DNA from: Thalassolituus sp006212115
GTDB lineage: Bacteria > Pseudomonadota > Gammaproteobacteria > Pseudomonadales > Oceanobacteraceae
Assembly: GCF_040372045.1 (NCBI RefSeq)
Contig: NZ_BAABWH010000005.1
Strand: one strand, 5' to 3'
Length of the DNA: 64,000 nt
Shown: in pieces, positions 15,318-23,466 of the stretch
Layout of the letters: every line of letters starts with the position of its first letter
Position numbering within the stretch: the stretch's first letter is position 1
Notes under the pieces: model-generated
Told to the model about the DNA's origin: nothing
What the model saw: the letters and a program-made list of their open reading frames with translations, nothing else
The model's database searches: none
Position numbers and translations under genes: made by a program

Positions 15318-17087
15318 TCAAAACTGCTCTGCAGTCATGTTCATCAGGGTTTCTTTACCATTTTCGATTTCTGCCAGAAGAGACAATGTCTGTGGCAGAA
15401 TTTTCTGCATGTAGAACGCTGCCGTCTCTTTCTTAGACGTGTAGAAATCAGTTTCAGTCGAACCTTCGTCCATAGCTTGCTGCGCTGTTGCTGCCATTCT
15501 ACTCCAGAAGTAAGCGACTGCAGTCAGTGCAAACAAACGCAGGTATGGCGTTGCAGCAGAACCAGCCTGTTCGCGGTCAGACATACCGTTTTGCATCAGC
15601 CACATGGTGGCTTTCTGCAGGCGGCCTGTTGCAGCTTTAACATCGTCACCGAATGGAACACCACCTTCTGTTTTGAGGTAGCTATCCACCATAGCAAAGA
15701 AGCTCTTAACTGGACGGCCACCGGCCAGTCCCAGCTTACGCCCCACAAGGTCTAGCGCCTGAATGCCGTTGGTGCCTTCGTAGATACGGGTAATACGAGA
15801 GTCACGTACGAACTGCTCGACTGGCCAGTCTTGAGTAAAGCCTGAACCGCCCATCAGCTGCAGGCCGTCGTTGGCACAGAAGAAGCCTTCATCAGTCAGG
15901 AACGCCTTCACGATTGGGGTCAGCAGCTGCACCATGTCATCAGCCTGCTGTCGCTCTTCTTCGGACTCAGCCTTGTGCGAGATGTCCAGCTGCATCGCAG
16001 TGTAGTAAGCCAACACACGACCGCCTTCAATGGTCGCTTTCTGACGCAGTAACATACGACGCACATCTGGATGCACAATAATTGGATCGGCTGCTTTTTC
16101 TGGTGCCTGTGGACCAGCCAGTGAACGGCTCTGCAAGCGTTCTTTAGCGAAGTCGCGAGATACCTGGTATGCCGCCTCAGCGAGACCCAGTCCCTGCAGA
16201 CCAACCATCAGGCGCGCGCTGTTCATCATGACGAACATAGCTTGCAGACCTTTGTGTGGTTCGCCAATCAACCAACCTTTGGCACCTTCAAAGTTCATTA
16301 CGCAAGTGGCAGACGCCTTAATGCCCATCTTGTGCTCAAGGCCACCACAGAACGCCGTGTTACGGCTGCCGTCGTCCAGTACTTTTGGTACCAGGAAGAG
16401 AGAAATACCTTTCGAACCACCGGGTGCATCTGGAAGTTTCGCCAGCACCAGATGGATGATGTTGTCTACCAGATCGTGCTCACCACCCGTAATCCAGATT
16501 TTGTTACCAGTGACAGCGTAAGAACCATCTGCCTGTGGCTCAGCTTTTGTGCGAATCAGACCCAGATCCGTACCGCACTGTGGTTCGGTCAGACACATGG
16601 TGCCCGTCCACTCGCCGCTCACCAGTTTTGGCAGGTATTTTTCTTTCAGCTCGTCAGAACCGTAGCTGGTCAGCGCGTTGACCGCACCGTGCGTCAGGCC
16701 CGGGTACATACCCAGTGACAGGTTGGCTGAGCACACCATTTCTTCTGCCAGTGTGTTCAGAGTGTGCGGTAAGCCCTGACCACCGTATTCGACAGGTCCA
16801 GCCAGAGCCGTCCAGCCCGCTTCTGCGAACTGGCGGTATGCGTCTGGGAAACCTTCTGGCGTCTTAACGGTTTTGGTTTCCGTGTCAAAGTGACAGCCTT
16901 CGCGGTCGCCTGACGTATTGATTGGAGCAAGTACGTTCTCAGCCAGTTTGGCGCCTTCGGTGAGCATCGCATCCATGATTTCTCGGGTGGCGTCTTCACA
17001 ACCGGGAAGTTCTGGCAGTACTTTGTCACCATTAAGAACTTCATACAGCGCAAACTGCATATCACGGAGTGGTGCACGGTAGGTCAT
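15318..17087 (-). CDS. Acyl-CoA dehydrogenase, long FadE type (second copy)
   Basis: A 589-aa flavin acyl-CoA dehydrogenase of the same long subfamily as 10-1794. The middle domain has MCLTEPQCGTDLGLIRTKA and GNKIWITGGEHDLVDNIIHL. The C-terminal part has LMGGSGFTQDWPVEQ and IYEGTNGIQALDLVGRK, placing the catalytic Glu at residue 437. It is transcribed away from the renalase-like gene through a shared 160-base region that carries operator site B, which suggests regulation with the photolyase units rather than with the first beta-oxidation operon. Which acyl chain it prefers is unknown; turnover of photo-damaged or unusual fatty acids is speculation. Confidence 0.94.
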   Translation of the reverse strand: MTYRAPLRDMQFALYEVLNGDKVLPELPGCEDATREIMDAMLTEGAKLAENVLAPINTSGDREGCHFDTETKTVKTPEGFPDAYRQFAEAGWTALAGPVEYGGQGLPHTLNTLAEEMVCSANLSLGMYPGLTHGAVNALTSYGSDELKEKYLPKLVSGEWTGTMCLTEPQCGTDLGLIRTKAEPQADGSYAVTGNKIWITGGEHDLVDNIIHLVLAKLPDAPGGSKGISLFLVPKVLDDGSRNTAFCGGLEHKMGIKASATCVMNFEGAKGWLIGEPHKGLQAMFVMMNSARLMVGLQGLGLAEAAYQVSRDFAKERLQSRSLAGPQAPEKAADPIIVHPDVRRMLLRQKATIEGGRVLAYYTAMQLDISHKAESEEERQQADDMVQLLTPIVKAFLTDEGFFCANDGLQLMGGSGFTQDWPVEQFVRDSRITRIYEGTNGIQALDLVGRKLGLAGGRPVKSFFAMVDSYLKTEGGVPFGDDVKAATGRLQKATMWLMQNGMSDREQAGSAATPYLRLFALTAVAYFWSRMAATAQQAMDEGSTETDFYTSKKETAAFYMQKILPQTLSLLAEIENGKETLMNMTAEQF

Positions 17088-17110
17088 CGGTCTTTCCTCT
17101 GCTTGAAAAT

Positions 17111-17151
17111 AGTTATACGATCGTTATACACAAGACGTTAAATTTGTACAA
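17111..17151. promoter_or_regulatory. Operator site B and overlapping minus-strand promoter
   Basis: AGTTATACGATCGTTATACA at 17111-17130 holds two GTTATAC repeats (hexamers at 17114 and 17125, an 11-base step). TTGTACAA follows at 17144-17151. Spacing and order are identical to site A at 4191. On the minus strand, TTGTAC (17151-17146), 17 bases, then TATAAC (17128-17123) makes a good sigma-70 promoter for the acyl-CoA dehydrogenase, so a bound regulator would cover the promoter. Two more TGTACA boxes lie at 17198-17203 and 17214-17219, close to the divergent renalase-like gene. Confidence 0.62.
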
Positions 17152-17246
17152 GCGGTGAAATAACGACACAATGAACGCAAAGGCGACGTCGATAAGCTGT
17201 ACAACATCTACGCTGTACACGCTACGCATGCATGCAGAGGTCACAC

Positions 17247-18266
17247 ATGACACACAAAAACATTGCCATTATTGGTGCAGGGGTTGCTGGACTCACTGCA
17301 CTGGAGCCACTCGTTTCAGCCGGGAATACAGTGACAGTTTTCGATAAGTCGCGAGGTTCAGGTGGACGTCTTGCAACTAAAAAATTGAATGATTCCAGTT
17401 GGGATATGGGAGCGCAGTTCATGCGCGCTCATTCGGCTGAATTCACCGCGCAATTAAAAGAATGGCAAGCGCTTGGCTGGGTCGAACACTGGGACGTCAC
17501 ACCATGGGCGATTAACGGAACGCAGCGTACAGCCTCACCCGATGACATCGATCGATATGTCGGCATGCCACGAATGACTGGCTTGAGCCGCAAGCTGCTG
17601 GAGCACGCGGATGAATTTGTTACTCAGGCACGCATCGCAGAGACCCAGTTCGACAGTGACACACAGCAATGGCTTCTGACGACTGAAGAAGGTGCCAGTT
17701 TTGGTCCATTCGATGAGGTGATCATTAATACGCCCCCGGAACAGGCGCTGCCCCTTGTGCCCGAGGACTCCCCAGTCCGCGAGCAGATAAAAGGTGTACA
17801 TATGCTGCCGTGCTGGACACTGCTGCTGGGATTTGATCATCCGCTCGACTGCGTATTTGATGCAGCCTTTGTCAAATCAGGACCGATCAGCTGGATTGCC
17901 AGAAACAACAGCAAACCCGGCCGTGATGCCCGTGAGACATGGGTAATTCAGGCAAACCATGAGTGGAGCGAGCGCATGGTGGATGCACCAAGAGATCAGG
18001 TTCAGCAAGACCTGCTGGAAGCATTTCACACCGCTTGTGGTGATCACTCTAAAGCCGCTGATGTCTGGCTGCATCGTTGGCTCTATTCGCTCCCGGCTGA
18101 TGCACCGCTACTTGGCGCGCTTCGTGACGATAAGCATAATCTGACTGTCTGCGGCGACTGGTGCCACAAGCCATCGGTAGAGGGAGCCTGGTTGAGTGGC
18201 CGCTATGCGGCGCAACACCTCGCCGCTAAAGCACCAGCATCCGATCTTCAACAAACAACGGAGTAA
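17247..18266 (+). CDS. Renalase-like FAD-dependent oxidoreductase
   Basis: A roughly 339-aa flavoprotein with an N-terminal FAD-binding motif (IAIIGAGVAGLTALEPLV), DKSRGSGGRLATKK (the conserved arginine-containing loop of amine-oxidase-like flavoproteins), and the C-terminal FAD contact CGDWCHKPSVEGAWLSG. It resembles the renalase-like family of bacterial NAD(P)/FAD oxidoreductases; the substrate is unknown. I chose the ATG at 17247 because AGAGG lies 6 bases upstream; an in-frame ATG at 17232 would place that site inside the gene. The CbiX-like gene follows two bases after its stop. It is divergent from an acyl-CoA dehydrogenase across operator site B. Confidence 0.88.
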   Translation: MTHKNIAIIGAGVAGLTALEPLVSAGNTVTVFDKSRGSGGRLATKKLNDSSWDMGAQFMRAHSAEFTAQLKEWQALGWVEHWDVTPWAINGTQRTASPDDIDRYVGMPRMTGLSRKLLEHADEFVTQARIAETQFDSDTQQWLLTTEEGASFGPFDEVIINTPPEQALPLVPEDSPVREQIKGVHMLPCWTLLLGFDHPLDCVFDAAFVKSGPISWIARNNSKPGRDARETWVIQANHEWSERMVDAPRDQVQQDLLEAFHTACGDHSKAADVWLHRWLYSLPADAPLLGALRDDKHNLTVCGDWCHKPSVEGAWLSGRYAAQHLAAKAPASDLQQTTE

Positions 18267-18268
18267 GT

Positions 18269-18667
18269 ATGTCCAAACAACAATCTGCCACTGTGTTACT
18301 CGCACACGGGAGCAGCGATCAAAACTGGCTTGCCCCCTTTTCAGATCTTCTGGGCAACATCCGCGATGGCCTCAACGGTGAGCGCGTCGAAATGTCTTAC
18401 ATGGAGCTTGCCGACCCTTCCATGGAGCACCAGATTACTGTGCTGGCCAGGGAAGGATTCACGCACATCGACGTGATGCCACTGTTCTTTGCTGCAGGGC
18501 GACACCTTCGCAAGGATGTGCCCGGACAAATTGATGCTCTACAGAGCACTCTCAAAGATGAGGGTTTACAAGTCAGTATCACTTTACACCCGCCTGTCGG
18601 GCTCGAACCTGAAGTGACCGACGCGTTAAGACACATTGTTGTACGTCAGGTCAGTGCCAACTCGTAA
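18269..18667 (+). CDS. CbiX/SirB-like chelatase domain protein
   Basis: A 132-aa single-domain protein of the CbiX/SirB family, whose members insert Co2+ or Fe2+ into sirohydrochlorin. It has LLAHGSSDQNW near the start, with the conserved His of the metal site, and VMPLFFAAGRHLRKDVPGQ in the middle with a second His. The length matches the small CbiX(S) or a single-domain SirB-like form. No sirohaem or cobalamin genes are nearby; it is paired instead with a renalase-like flavoprotein and followed by the regulator-photolyase operon. Its true substrate may differ from sirohydrochlorin. Confidence 0.85.
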   Translation: MSKQQSATVLLAHGSSDQNWLAPFSDLLGNIRDGLNGERVEMSYMELADPSMEHQITVLAREGFTHIDVMPLFFAAGRHLRKDVPGQIDALQSTLKDEGLQVSITLHPPVGLEPEVTDALRHIVVRQVSANS

Positions 18668-18668
18668 A

Positions 18669-18767
18669 GTTATACAAAATATGATTTTTTTGTACAAACT
18701 TTATTGACTTGTACAATGATCAAGGGCCAGAATAAACCTATACAAGAAACTCTCAGGAGTTGTACAA
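18669..18767. promoter_or_regulatory. Operator cluster C and promoter of the regulator-photolyase-lipid operon
   Basis: Five TRTACA boxes sit in 99 bases: GTTATACA at 18669-18676, TTGTACAA at 18690-18697, TTGTACAA at 18709-18716, TATACA at 18739-18744 and TTGTACAA at 18760-18767, directly touching the ATG at 18768. The first two keep the 21-base offset seen at sites A and B; the last two are 22 bases apart. TTGACT at 18704-18709 could be the -35 element, with a weak AGAATA -10 at 18729-18734 after a long 19-base spacer, typical of MerR-type promoters. CAGGAG at 18754-18759 is the likely ribosome-binding site. Autoregulation by the downstream regulator is inferred. Confidence 0.62.
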
Positions 18768-19739
18768 ATGGTTTATTCATCCGACAACAAGATCCCCGTA
18801 GGCATCAGCGCCTGTCTGACCGGCCAGCCAGTGCGCTTCAACGGAAGTCATAAGCGATCCCGCTTCTGCACTGACACCCTGAGCCAGTACTTCGATTTCC
18901 GCCCGGTGTGCCCTGAAGTCGCCATTGGCATGGGAACACCGCGCGAACCGATTCGCCTTGTCAGTGAAACGCCCGCAGATACAGAGATCAGAGCCGTCGG
19001 TGTGGACTCACCAGAGCTGGACGTTACTGATGCACTGAGAGCGGAAGCCGTCAGTACCAGTGCTGCTAATCAGGATCTGTGTGGCTTTATCTTTATGCAG
19101 AAGAGTCCGAGCTGCGGTGTCTTTGCGGTTAAGCGTTATCTGAAGAACGGGCACCCTGAAGGCAAGGCCTCGGGTATTTTCGCCAGCGAATTCGCCCGGC
19201 TAAACCCTTTGTTGCCCATCGAAGAAGCAGGCCGTTTGAATGACGCTGCACTGCGCGAAAATTTCATGGTCCGTGTCTTTGCCTTCCGCGACTGGCAGCT
19301 GTTTACGCAGACAACCGTCACTCCAGCTCGCCTTATCGAGTTTCACTCTCGGTATAAGTATCTGGTTATGGCTCACAGTATCGTGCAGTACAAAGCTGCC
19401 GGTAAGCTACTCAGCGACTTGAGTGGCGATATCGACTACATCGCGGAGCAATATTTCGAGCTGTTAATGACGGCACTGGCCAAGCCTGCCAGCCGCAAGA
19501 TGCACACCAACACCATGATGCATCTGCAGGGTTATCTGAAAAAGCTCATCACCCCTGAGGACAAAGCAGAACTGCAACGTCTGATTATGGAGTATCGCCG
19601 CGGCATCATTCCCTTAGTCGTTCCGCTGACGCTGCTCAAGCACCACCTGAACCACTTTGGCGATGCCAACCGATACGCACGTGAACAGGTCTATCTGAAT
19701 CCCCATCCATACGAAATGGGGCTGAGGAACAGCCTGTGA
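18768..19739 (+). CDS. DUF523/DUF1722 two-domain protein (YbgA-containing)
   Basis: A 323-aa fusion of DUF523 (about residues 10-150: SACLTGQPVRFNG, CPEVAIGMGTPREPIRLV, SPSCGVF) and DUF1722/YbgA (about residues 190-310: LIEFHSRYKYLVMAHS and RGIIPLVVPLTLLKHHL). In many Gammaproteobacteria this gene lies beside a MerR-type regulator and a CPD photolyase, as here. The biochemical function is unknown; the DUF523 cysteines suggest metal or thiol chemistry. It is the first gene of the eleven-gene operon, and its stop overlaps the GTG start of the regulator. Confidence 0.92.
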   Translation: MVYSSDNKIPVGISACLTGQPVRFNGSHKRSRFCTDTLSQYFDFRPVCPEVAIGMGTPREPIRLVSETPADTEIRAVGVDSPELDVTDALRAEAVSTSAANQDLCGFIFMQKSPSCGVFAVKRYLKNGHPEGKASGIFASEFARLNPLLPIEEAGRLNDAALRENFMVRVFAFRDWQLFTQTTVTPARLIEFHSRYKYLVMAHSIVQYKAAGKLLSDLSGDIDYIAEQYFELLMTALAKPASRKMHTNTMMHLQGYLKKLITPEDKAELQRLIMEYRRGIIPLVVPLTLLKHHLNHFGDANRYAREQVYLNPHPYEMGLRNSL

Positions 19740-20593
19740 ATATAGCGGAAACCACAGGCTACCCGATCCGGGAGTTTGCCCGCCTGACAGGAGTCAACCC
19801 AGTTACTCTGCGAGCCTGGGAGCGTAGATATGGAATCATCCAACCCCTGCGTACGCCGAAAGGTCACCGCTACTACACGGATGATCACGTCGATCAGGTG
19901 AAATCGATTCTGTACTGGCTTGATCAGGGTTACCCCATTCGTCAGGTAAAACTACTGCTCAACGAGCCACCGGCAGATCCGGCTCGTGCCAGCGATGATT
20001 GGGAGCAGCTTCAGAACCGACAGTTAAGTGCGGCGCGGGATCTTAACTCACGTGCATTGGACGATGAGTGGAGCAACGGTCTGGCCAGCTACCCTATGGG
20101 TGTTTACTACGAGCGCTGCCTGCTGCCCGTCCTCGATACGCTTCGCCAGTCTCCGGATGAAGCGCTGATTCTGCATGCTTTCAGCCACCTGCTGCAGCGC
20201 AAACTGACGCAACTTGTACAACTGCAACAGAAGCACGCCGAAGGTCCGGGCCTGCTCATGTGTACCAACGATCAGCAAGCAGAGCTTCATATTCTCGCGG
20301 CTTCCTACGCATTGGGCGCAGCGGGTTTCCGACTTGAGTACTTTGGTGTGAATCTGAATCCCGATGACGTTCGTATAGTGTCGGACAGGTTGGATTTTTC
20401 CTGGGTTTGGGCGCACATCCATCCCAGTAACAGCGACGAACAACAGCAGTGGCAAGCCTTATCAGATAAGTGCCGAGTCCCAGTTTATTTCTCTGGGGCG
20501 ATACCTAAAACCACGGCCGAAGACTACGTACTGAAACCACCTATGAATAAACAGATACAGACTTTCATCACACACGCGGGGGGATTCGCATGA
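19736..20593 (+). CDS. MerR-family regulator, CarH/LitR-like without cobalamin-ligand motif
   Basis: A 285-aa regulator with an N-terminal MerR helix-turn-helix (IREFARLTGVNPVTLRAWER, residues 11-30, then GHRYYTDDHVDQV) and a C-terminal region folded like the four-helix plus B12-binding part of CarH/LitR. In the B12-binding segment, CTNDQQAELHILAASYALG aligns with the place of the DxHxxG cobalamin motif but lacks the lower-ligand His, so it probably does not bind B12. This resembles the Pseudomonas class II LitR/PplR repressors, which need another light sensor. The GTG start overlaps the preceding stop, and its own stop overlaps the phr start (ATGA). Likely controls the operators at 4191, 17111 and 18669. 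Confidence 0.85.
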   Translation: MNIAETTGYPIREFARLTGVNPVTLRAWERRYGIIQPLRTPKGHRYYTDDHVDQVKSILYWLDQGYPIRQVKLLLNEPPADPARASDDWEQLQNRQLSAARDLNSRALDDEWSNGLASYPMGVYYERCLLPVLDTLRQSPDEALILHAFSHLLQRKLTQLVQLQQKHAEGPGLLMCTNDQQAELHILAASYALGAAGFRLEYFGVNLNPDDVRIVSDRLDFSWVWAHIHPSNSDEQQQWQALSDKCRVPVYFSGAIPKTTAEDYVLKPPMNKQIQTFITHAGGFA

Positions 20594-22011
20594 CACGTCT
20601 GATGTGGTTCCGCACCGACCTGAGAGTGCACGACAATCCAGCTTTACGTCACTCCCGTCGTGATGATGACGCTGCGACTATGGCGATTTATTTCGTTACC
20701 GAGCCGCAATGGGAGCAACACGACCTGGGCTCACGTCGTACTAATTTGATGAAACAAGCAGCCTGCGAATTGCACCGTAGCCTGGATGAATTAGGCATCC
20801 CACTATTGATCGTCGAGAAGACTGACTTTGCCGCCTGCACCAAGTTCCTGCGCGATATTATCAGCCAGTACGACGTGACAGAGCTGAACTTTAATCTCGA
20901 ATACGAAATTAACGAGCGTCATCGCGATATTGAATTGAGCAAGTGGTGTAAAGAAGAAAACGTCGCGGTAAATAAATTTCATGATCAGTGCATCGCCCCA
21001 CCCGGCGAATTAAAAACTCAAAACGGCGATCCATACCGGGTGTACTCCCCTTTCCGCAAGGCATGGCTGAAAGCCACCAAAGACTACATTGATGCGCCAA
21101 TGTCCGCCCCACAATCTCAGGACATGCGAACCCTCGATCATGCCCTGCGGGATTACTGGAAAGAGCAACAGTGGTTACCGGAGTTCCAACAAGATGAACT
21201 GTGGACAGCGACTGAGGACGCGGGCCATAGCCAGCTGAAAGACTTCCTGGACGCCGATGCGCGCCTGTACAACGACCAGAGAGATATCCCAGAGCTCGAT
21301 GCCACCAGCCGCTTATCTTTCTATCTTGCAGTCGGACTGTTATCGCCCCGGCAGTGTATTCATGGCGCGTGGCAGCACAACGGCTGCCTGTTGAGCGGTG
21401 GCGAGGCCGGATTGGATAGTTGGATCAACGAGCTGGTATGGCGAGAATTCTACAGACACCTGATTGTGGCCTATCCTGAACTATGCAAGCACCGTGCATT
21501 TCGTGCCGACTATCAGGATATTCCATGGCGCGACAGTGAATCTGACTTTCAGAAATGGTGTCGCGGTGAGACCGGATATCCGGTCGTGGATGCGGCAATG
21601 AAGCAACTTTTGGCGCAAGGCTGGATGCACAACCGCCTGCGAATGGTAACAGCGATGTTCCTGACCAAACACTTACTCATCGATTGGCGCTGGGGAGAAA
21701 AATACTTCAGCGAGCAGCTGGTGGATGCCGACCTCGCCTCCAATAACGGTGGTTGGCAGTGGAGTGCTTCAACCGGTGCGGACGGCGCACCCTACTTCCG
21801 AATTTTCAATCCGGTTACGCAATCTGAGCGTTTCGACAAGCAGGGGCACTTTATTGCTCGCTACCTGCCAGAACTCCAGAGCTTACCGGCCAAGACCCGA
21901 CATTTCCCAGACGAGCTCTCTCGCAAACGCTGCGGATATTCCACAGCGATCGTTGAACACAAAGCGGCACGCCAACGCGCGCTGGACACTTTTAAAAGCA
22001 TGGAGAACTGA
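20590..22011 (+). CDS. phrB: CPD photolyase, class I
   Basis: Deoxyribodipyrimidine photolyase of 473 aa: blue-light, FADH-dependent splitting of cyclobutane pyrimidine dimers. N-terminal antenna domain begins MTRLMWFRTDLRVHDNPAL. The FAD domain has GYPVVDAAMKQLLAQGWMHNR and DLASNNGGWQWSASTG, followed by PYFRIFNPVTQSERFDKQG. The flavin Asn (385) and first electron-chain Trp (389) are both in place, equivalent to E. coli N378 and W382 by offset. It overlaps the regulator gene by an ATGA junction and lies 5 bases before the desaturase. The classical catalytic features contrast with the divergent paralogue at 7386-8939. Confidence 0.96.
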   Translation: MTRLMWFRTDLRVHDNPALRHSRRDDDAATMAIYFVTEPQWEQHDLGSRRTNLMKQAACELHRSLDELGIPLLIVEKTDFAACTKFLRDIISQYDVTELNFNLEYEINERHRDIELSKWCKEENVAVNKFHDQCIAPPGELKTQNGDPYRVYSPFRKAWLKATKDYIDAPMSAPQSQDMRTLDHALRDYWKEQQWLPEFQQDELWTATEDAGHSQLKDFLDADARLYNDQRDIPELDATSRLSFYLAVGLLSPRQCIHGAWQHNGCLLSGGEAGLDSWINELVWREFYRHLIVAYPELCKHRAFRADYQDIPWRDSESDFQKWCRGETGYPVVDAAMKQLLAQGWMHNRLRMVTAMFLTKHLLIDWRWGEKYFSEQLVDADLASNNGGWQWSASTGADGAPYFRIFNPVTQSERFDKQGHFIARYLPELQSLPAKTRHFPDELSRKRCGYSTAIVEHKAARQRALDTFKSMEN

Positions 22012-22016
22012 GGCCA

Positions 22017-22994
22017 ATGCCCGGTGAAACTGGTATGACAAGCATTCGCAAGAAATCATGGCTGCTCAACATTGTACGTTGGTTTGATTCTTATGCTGGC
22101 GACGATGCAAAGATGACCAGCACCGAATTTAACTGGGTGCGTGTCATTCCGTTTCTGATCCTCCATCTTGCATGCTTTGCCGCGTTCTGGACAGGTGTCA
22201 GCACAGTTGCTGTTGTCACCTGCCTCGCATTGTTCTGGCTTCGCATGTTTGCCATTACCGCGTTTTATCACCGCTATTTTTCGCACCGCAGTTATAAGAC
22301 CAACCGCTTCTGGCAGTTCGTGTTTGCTTTAATCGGTAACATGTCCGCCCAACGGGGGCCTCTCTGGTGGGCGGCTCATCATCGTGCCCATCATCAATAC
22401 TCTGACACAGAAAATGATCTGCATTCGCCAGTGCAACGCGGGTTCTGGTGGAGCCACATGGGCTGGTTTACCTGCGACGCCAGCTTCAAAACTCAGCAAA
22501 AACGCATTAAAGATTTTGCTAAGTTTCCAGAGCTTCGTTTTCTCGACCGCTACGACAGTTTTGCGCCGCTTTTGCTGATCGCCTTGTTATTTATCGCTGG
22601 CGAGCTGCTGGCATCGTTCAAACCAGAATTGGGTACAAACGGCGCTCAGATGGTTGTCTGGGGCTTTGTTATTTCAACCGTGTTGTTGTTCCACTCAACC
22701 GTGACCATCAATTCGCTCGGACACATCTGGGGCTCACGTCGATTCCAAACCAAAGACGACAGCCGTAATAACGCTTTTCTTGCCCTGCTGACACTTGGCG
22801 AAGGTTGGCACAACAACCATCACCGCTACGCCACATCTGCACGTCAGGGCTTCTATTGGTGGGAAGTCGATATCAGCTACATGATTCTGAAAGCAATGAG
22901 CTGGGTCGGCATTATTCATAGCCTGAAACCCGTACCCGAGCATGTTCTCAAGGAGGGGCGTCATGGAAAACGCACAACAAGTGAACAGGAATAA
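22017..22994 (+). CDS. Membrane acyl-CoA/fatty-acid desaturase (delta-9 type)
   Basis: A 325-aa integral-membrane di-iron desaturase. All three His boxes are present: HRYFSH at 85-90, HHRAHH at 121-126 and HNNHH at 265-269, the order of stearoyl-CoA desaturases. Several hydrophobic stretches surround the boxes. It would introduce a double bond in acyl chains at the inner membrane. A second in-frame ATG at 22035 has a GGTGA site upstream, so the protein may start six residues later. Its place between phr and the lipid-modifying genes suggests remodelling of membrane lipids in response to light or oxidative stress; the exact substrate is unknown. Confidence 0.92.
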   Translation: MPGETGMTSIRKKSWLLNIVRWFDSYAGDDAKMTSTEFNWVRVIPFLILHLACFAAFWTGVSTVAVVTCLALFWLRMFAITAFYHRYFSHRSYKTNRFWQFVFALIGNMSAQRGPLWWAAHHRAHHQYSDTENDLHSPVQRGFWWSHMGWFTCDASFKTQQKRIKDFAKFPELRFLDRYDSFAPLLLIALLFIAGELLASFKPELGTNGAQMVVWGFVISTVLLFHSTVTINSLGHIWGSRRFQTKDDSRNNAFLALLTLGEGWHNNHHRYATSARQGFYWWEVDISYMILKAMSWVGIIHSLKPVPEHVLKEGRHGKRTTSEQE

Positions 22995-23466
22995 TCACTC
23001 AGCAGACGAGCAGCGAAAAAAGTCTGATCCTCGTCTAACGGCTTTTTATGACTTGTATAACACGCTGAGTCCCGACACAGCAGGCACAGCTATGTTGCGC
23101 CGGCACTTGGAAGTAGTGTACGCGGAGCACATTGAATTCAGCGATCCAATACACCGGGTGACGGGCCTTGATGAGATGGAACGCTATTTCGAAGGCTTGT
23201 ACGAGAACATCACCTACATCGAATTCAATTTTCATAATGCACTGGTGAACGGTGACGAAGGTGCCGTCCACTGGACGATGATCTATCGCCACCCCCGCCT
23301 GAAAGGTGGAAAGAAAGATATCCGTGTTGAAGGAGTCAGCCTCCTGCGCTGGCGCGACGGAAAAATCACGCGTCATCAGGATATTTTTGATGCCGGGAGT
23401 TTGTTGTACGAGCACTTACCCATACTCGGCAGCGTTATTCGCAAATTAAAGGAGCGTATGGCATGA
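22963..23466 (+). CDS. SnoaL-like / NTF2-fold protein
   Basis: A roughly 167-aa protein of the NTF2/SnoaL-like fold: a charged N-terminal tail, then LTAFYDLYNTLSPDTAG and the curved-sheet segment (YAEHIEFSDPIHRVTGLDEM, NITYIEFNFHNAL, VEGVSLLRWRDGKITRHQD). No catalytic residues can be assigned. I chose the ATG at 22963 because a perfect AAGGAGG lies 6 bases upstream, although this places the start 32 bases inside the desaturase gene; an in-frame ATG at 22942 has no such site. Its stop overlaps the SDR start (ATGA). The same small gene accompanies SDR, FAD amine oxidase and DUF1365 genes in related light-response clusters. Confidence 0.87.
   Translation: MENAQQVNRNNHSADEQRKKSDPRLTAFYDLYNTLSPDTAGTAMLRRHLEVVYAEHIEFSDPIHRVTGLDEMERYFEGLYENITYIEFNFHNALVNGDEGAVHWTMIYRHPRLKGGKKDIRVEGVSLLRWRDGKITRHQDIFDAGSLLYEHLPILGSVIRKLKERMA

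Noticed and set aside
20211..20225. TTGTACAA inside the regulator gene as an internal operator
   Set aside because: A single isolated palindrome within coding sequence, no partner at 11 or 21 bases; other single copies occur in coding regions too.
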